In this document: in pieces, positions 5,620 through 7,010 of the stretch
Layout of the letters: each line of letters begins with the position of its first letter
How positions within the stretch are numbered: position 1 is the first letter of the stretch
Source: an uncultured Oscillospiraceae bacterium
Lineage (GTDB): Bacteria; Bacillota; Clostridia; Oscillospirales; Acutalibacteraceae
Assembly: GCA_902478605.1 (NCBI GenBank)
Contig: CABSLQ010000102.1
Span: 1-7,010, forward strand
Length of the DNA stretch: 7,010 nucleotides
Direction of reading: 5' to 3'
Program-made: the position numbers and the translations under genes
The notes under the pieces: generated by a model
What the model was told of the DNA's origin: nothing
The model's input: only the letters and a program-made list of their open reading frames with translations
The model's database searches: none

Positions 5620-6717
5620 TTATACGTTGAAGCGGAACAGCACGACGTCGCCGTCCTGCATGACATAGTCCTTACCCTCGCTGCGTACGAGGCCTTTCTC
5701 CCTGGCGGCGGTCATGGAACCGTTGGCGACCAGATCGTCATAGGCGATGACCTCGGCCCGGATAAAGCCGCGTTCAAAATCGGTGTGGATTTTGCCCGCC
5801 GCCTGGGGCGCTTTGGTGCCCCGGGTGATGGTCCAGGCACGCACCTCCTGCGGGCCGGCGGTCAGATAGGAAATCAGGCCAAGCAGGTGGTAGCTTTTCT
5901 GGATCAGCCGATCGAGCCCCGAATTGGTCAGCCCCAGCTCGGACAGGAACAGGGATTTTTCCTCCGGCTCCATATCGGCGATATCCGCCTCCAGCTGGGC
6001 ACAGATGGGCAGCACCTCGGCGTTTTCCTGCGAGGCGAGCTGTTCCACCTTTTGAAAATGGGGGTTGCGTTCCGGGGTGCCGCCGGTAAAATCCGCTTCG
6101 CTCAGGTTGGCGGCGTAAATCACCGGTTTGGCGGTGAGCAGCGTCATGGAGGACAGCATCGCCTGTTCTTCCGGCGTGCATTCCACCGCACGGGCCGATT
6201 TGCCGCTTTCCAGTTCGGCGAGCAGACGGCGCAGAAAATCCACCTCCGCCTGCAGCGATTTGTCCCCTTTCAGCGCCTTCACGGTGCGGTCGAGGCGGCG
6301 CTCCACCATCTCCATGTCGGAAAAAATGAGCTCCAGATTGATGGTTTCGATATCGCGCAGCGGATCGATGCTCCCCTCCACGTGCACGATGTCGTCATCC
6401 TCAAAGCAGCGGACCACATGCACGATGGCGTCCACCTCGCGGATGTTGGCCAGGAATTTGTTGCCCAGTCCCTCGCCCTTGCTGGCCCCTTTGACGAGGC
6501 CGGCGATGTCCACAAATTCGATAACCGCCGGGGTGACCTTGGCGGGATGGTACATCTCGGTGAGCACGTCAAGGCGGCCGTCCGGCACCGAAACCACGCC
6601 CACATTGGGGTCGATGGTGCAGAAGGGGTAGTTGGCGCTCTGGGCGCCCGCATTGGTGATGGCGTTAAACAAGGTGGATTTACCCACATTGGGAAGCCCC
6701 ACGATTCCTAATTTCAT
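5620..6717 (-). CDS. ychF: redox-regulated/Obg-like ATPase YchF (OLA1 family)
   Basis: A 365-residue P-loop NTPase of the Obg-HflX group that binds ribosomes and prefers ATP to GTP. Visible elements: Walker A GLPNVGKST (7-15); the PFCTIDPNVG segment (31-40), whose Cys33 lies where a conserved Cys is known in the family; G3-type DIAGLVKGASKGEGLGN (70-86); NLSE (204-207) replacing the GTPase NKxD motif, the feature that changes nucleotide preference. A helical region (~125-190) is followed by the C-terminal TGS domain (~281-364) with 'DFERGFIRAEVIAYDDL' and 'MQDGDVVLFRFNV'. Length is standard (~363-367). The ATG at 6717 directly starts MKLGIVGLPNVGKS; AGGAG (6730-6734) and AAGGA (6721-6725) lie upstream. 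It appears intact and monocistronic. The integrase gene end upstream means its native upstream region may have been replaced by an inserted element. Confidence 0.97.
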   Translation of the reverse strand: MKLGIVGLPNVGKSTLFNAITNAGAQSANYPFCTIDPNVGVVSVPDGRLDVLTEMYHPAKVTPAVIEFVDIAGLVKGASKGEGLGNKFLANIREVDAIVHVVRCFEDDDIVHVEGSIDPLRDIETINLELIFSDMEMVERRLDRTVKALKGDKSLQAEVDFLRRLLAELESGKSARAVECTPEEQAMLSSMTLLTAKPVIYAANLSEADFTGGTPERNPHFQKVEQLASQENAEVLPICAQLEADIADMEPEEKSLFLSELGLTNSGLDRLIQKSYHLLGLISYLTAGPQEVRAWTITRGTKAPQAAGKIHTDFERGFIRAEVIAYDDLVANGSMTAAREKGLVRSEGKDYVMQDGDVVLFRFNV

Positions 6718-6769
6718 ATGTCCTTACATCTCCTGATTTTCCCTTTATTTTCAAGGAATTTCTGGTTCT

Positions 6770-6803
6770 GGCGTTTTGGCTTTACGCCATTTTTACGCCA
6801 TTT
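6770..6803. repeat. tandem TTTACGCCATT repeat, possible attachment or recombinase-binding site
   Basis: TTTACGCCATTT occurs at 6781-6792 and again at 6792-6803, an 11-base period. A TGGCGT at 6769-6774 forms a short inverted partner to ACGCCA (6784-6789). The block sits between the end of the integrase gene and the start of ychF, where integrated elements often carry their att core and recombinase-binding repeats. No second att copy is visible in the window, so the role is inference. Confidence 0.45.
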
Positions 6804-6821
6804 GTGCATGGAGTTTTATTA

Positions 6822-7010
6822 TCAGAAAAACCTATTGGATTCAAATTGCCTTACAGCTTGATCCAGAGATTCAGTTGTTACATGAACATACCGATCCATG
6901 GTCGTCTGGATACTGGCGTGTCCCAGCAGCTTTTGCAGCACTTTCGGCTGCATCCCACTTTCGATGGCTCTTGTAGCGTAAGTATGGCGTAGAGCGTGCA
7001 TACAAAAGCG
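6822..7010 (-). CDS. tyrosine recombinase (phage/ICE integrase), C-terminal part
   Basis: The last 62 codons of an integrase, cut by the window's right edge; the stop TGA is at 6822-6824. The reading frame has no gene start inside the window. It shows the catalytic C-terminal boxes of the tyrosine recombinase family: HALRHTYATRAIESG (visible residues 5-19) with the box II H-x-x-R pair; LLGHASIQTTM (28-38) with the conserved His31; and DRYVHV (39-44) with the nucleophile Tyr41. These break and rejoin DNA during element integration and excision. The ending VRQFESNRFF looks natural, so the C-terminus is complete. The 'ATRAIESGMQPKVLQKLLGH' style is close to Firmicutes prophage and Tn916-like integrases. 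The gene points towards ychF, so the element probably extends to the right of the window with one end near 6720-6821. Confidence 0.93.
   Translation of the reverse strand, partial: RFCMHALRHTYATRAIESGMQPKVLQKLLGHASIQTTMDRYVHVTTESLDQAVRQFESNRFF

Noticed and set aside
5785..6711. 308-codon open frame on the + strand
   Set aside because: Antisense to ychF, whose identity is certain. Protein is a G/H/Q/F-rich shadow with no family pattern.
1..7010. CRISPR array, tRNA or rRNA genes
   Set aside because: No regularly spaced repeats and no cloverleaf or rRNA-like stretches were seen on either strand.

Overview
The window looks like a piece of a Clostridia-type (Firmicutes, Oscillospiraceae/Lachnospiraceae-like, probably gut) chromosome. 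This is inferred from strong AGGAGG-type ribosome binding sites, a DUF4314 protein, an ECF sigma factor paired with a Beta_propel (PF09826-like) membrane protein, and carbohydrate-use gene fragments. Composition changes along the window. Positions 1 to about 2200 are moderately AT-rich, and about 2200 to 6717 is clearly GC-rich.

Left part (1-1766, + strand): a tightly packed set of mobile-element style genes. These are two small acidic unknown proteins, a DUF4314 protein translationally coupled by an ATGA overlap, and a C5 cytosine DNA methyltransferase. The methyltransferase is real up to position 1766, where its sequence stops in mid-domain. The frame then runs on through unrelated DNA.

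Middle (about 1758-2830, - strand): a mosaic of broken carbohydrate genes. It holds the 5' end of a GH36 alpha-galactosidase (with a frameshift in a 6-base homopolymer), the last ~30 codons of a MalG-type sugar ABC permease, and a GH16 beta-glucanase fragment that stops before its catalytic motif. The permease tail and the GH36 start are in the natural order for an uptake/hydrolysis operon. Breakpoints lie at about 1761-1766, about 2195-2220 and about 2815-2832. Either this is a true recombination scar or the contig is chimeric; the sequence alone cannot decide.

Right part (2834-6717, - strand): an orderly chromosomal block. Obg-like ATPase ychF ends in a strong intrinsic terminator. A promoter-like sequence then precedes a two-gene operon: an ECF sigma factor and, overlapping it by 8 bases, a single-pass membrane protein with a large extracytoplasmic beta-propeller. 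The second protein is probably the anti-sigma/sensor partner. The operon ends in a second intrinsic terminator.

Far right (6822-7010, - strand): the C-terminal 62 residues of a tyrosine recombinase, followed towards ychF by a short tandem repeat. This is the likely edge of an integrated element that continues beyond the window. No CRISPR array, rRNA or tRNA was seen.
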